Below, in pieces: positions 63,189-64,000 of a stretch of 64,000 nt of DNA. The stretch is from Streptomyces termitum. Lineage in GTDB: Bacteria; Actinomycetota; Actinomycetes; Streptomycetales; Streptomycetaceae. The first letter of the stretch is position 1; each line of letters opens with the position of its first letter. The notes below the pieces were generated by a model. That model saw only the letters and a program-made list of their open reading frames with translations. It had not been told where the DNA came from and made no database searches. The stretch covers positions 1 through 64,000 of the forward strand of contig NZ_BMUL01000025.1 in assembly GCF_014650175.1 (NCBI RefSeq), given 5' to 3'. Position numbers and translations under genes: made by a program.

Positions 63189-64000
63189 AAAGCGCGGGTG
63201 ACTTCGACGGCCCCGGCGAAATCACGGAATGCTCGATCGCGGGCGGCGGCGTCACGGGTCGGCGAGTCCGTGTGATGGTCCAGGCCCCAGGTAGTGAGCA
63301 GATGCTGCGCGAGACGCTCAGGGGCGAGATGCGCGATGGTGTGCTGGGGGTTGCCGGCCGCAACCGCCGTGTTGATCCGGTACGCGGCGGCCACCCACTC
63401 GGCTGTCTGCACGGGTGAGTCGAACAGGTCCCCGGCCTCGGCATGGCCGGCCGGCCACGCGTCCCATGCTCCGTCGAGCCGGGCCGAGCGCACCATGATG
63501 CGCAGCAGCGCCTCGTTCTGGGGCAGGGACTGCATCTCGTCGGGCGTCAGCCAGAAGGTGCGCTGCTCCGGCGATAGGGCCGTAAGGCTCATGCCGTCGG
63601 CGGAGGCCGCCTCGATCGCCGCGGCCTCCAACTGTGCGGCGGGCACCGTGGTGGGAAGTCCCGCGATCCGGCTCAGGACCCGTGCTCGCCACCAGGCCGG
63701 GAAACCGGGGTCGTAGATCTGCTGATGCTGGAGGAGAGGGAGGAACGGCATCTCGATGCCCGGCGCGGTGGGACGGAAAGTCGCCGTCCAGTACCGGACG
63801 AAGCTGGTCTTCCACAGCTCCTCACGCCACGCCCCGGAGCCCGACGGGACCGGAACGCCTGCCGCCACCAGGGCCAGCGCCTCCTCGGCGTCCTCGCGTT
63901 TGGCGTCGTACGGGTGGGCCATCCGCCAGCCGTCCAACGTAGTGAAGGGCTCGTCCAGGGCCGCCTTGCGCGCGACGCGGCCGAGCGCCTGCCACGTCCG
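63107..64000 (-). CDS. Unknown protein, 5' end beyond the window
   Basis: The minus-strand frame is open to the right edge of the window, so the start lies outside; the 297 residues seen are its C-terminal part. It is helical, with 'DGWRMAHPYDAKREDAEEAL', 'FVRYWTATFRPTAPGIEMPF' and 'PEQRTFWLTPDEMQSLPQNE'. No family is recognised and no motif suggests an enzyme. It is convergent with the MFS gene and overlaps its last 82 bases. Confidence 0.6.
   Translation of the reverse strand, partial: RTWQALGRVARKAALDEPFTTLDGWRMAHPYDAKREDAEEALALVAAGVPVPSGSGAWREELWKTSFVRYWTATFRPTAPGIEMPFLPLLQHQQIYDPGFPAWWRARVLSRIAGLPTTVPAAQLEAAAIEAASADGMSLTALSPEQRTFWLTPDEMQSLPQNEALLRIMVRSARLDGAWDAWPAGHAEAGDLFDSPVQTAEWVAAAYRINTAVAAGNPQHTIAHLAPERLAQHLLTTWGLDHHTDSPTRDAAARDRAFRDFAGAVEVTRAFYLGARATEVSSESTDSSVTARDSSLI

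Noticed and set aside
1..64000. CRISPR array or CRISPR-guided transposition
   Set aside because: No regularly spaced repeats and no cas genes were seen near tnsABC/tniQ; the Cas4-like nuclease lacks any Cas neighbours.

Overview
The window is high-GC DNA with GTG starts, GGAGG-type ribosome sites and many 1-4 base gene overlaps, typical of Streptomyces. A telomere-associated protein gene (tap-like, 27715-29775) and a terminal-protein gene (tpg-like, 30914-31507) point to a linear chromosome arm or linear plasmid. Decayed genes, an integrase remnant (61337-61727) and gene-poor stretches mark it as accessory, recombining DNA. No rRNA, tRNA or CRISPR array was seen.

Layout. 1-2.7 kb: a small secreted protein, a broken AraC-type regulator, a palindromic operator pair and an acetyltransferase-like gene. 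2.7-10.1 kb: a type II (Cap2/Cap3) CBASS anti-phage locus with a CD-NTase, an E2-E1 fusion (Cap2) and three different SAVED-domain proteins: nuclease-SAVED (Cap4-like), two-TM-SAVED, and a JAB protease-TIR-SAVED fusion that merges Cap3 with an effector. 10.2-19.5 kb: unknown, small and degraded genes, an XRE regulator and strong hairpins. 19.5-31.5 kb: a Tn7-like transposition module (tnsA, tnsB, tnsC, two tniQ) mixed with a helicase and with tap/tpg; the second tniQ lies antisense between tap and tpg. 31.8-35.3 kb: a three-gene operon whose middle gene has family-B DNA polymerase-like motifs. 35.9-44.6 kb: an OLD-family ATPase-TOPRIM nuclease, a small zinc-motif protein, SbcCD copy 1, and a second helicase with the same architecture as the first. 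44.8-51.4 kb: a Wadjet (JetABCD) anti-plasmid system on the minus strand. 51.6-61.1 kb: SF1 helicase, unknown protein, Fe-S PD-(D/E)XK nuclease and unknown protein on the minus strand, diverging from SbcCD copy 2. 61.3-64 kb: an integrase remnant, an MFS exporter, and an unknown gene that runs off the right edge.

How it may work together (inference). The Tn7-like proteins, Tap, Tpg and the polymerase-like protein could form one element that both targets and maintains telomeres. CBASS, Wadjet, OLD and the SbcCD-linked resection operon would be its defence cargo or neighbours. CBASS would sense phage, make a cyclic oligonucleotide and trigger three outputs: DNA cleavage, membrane damage and NAD+ loss. 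Wadjet would remove circular plasmids, from which a linear replicon is exempt.
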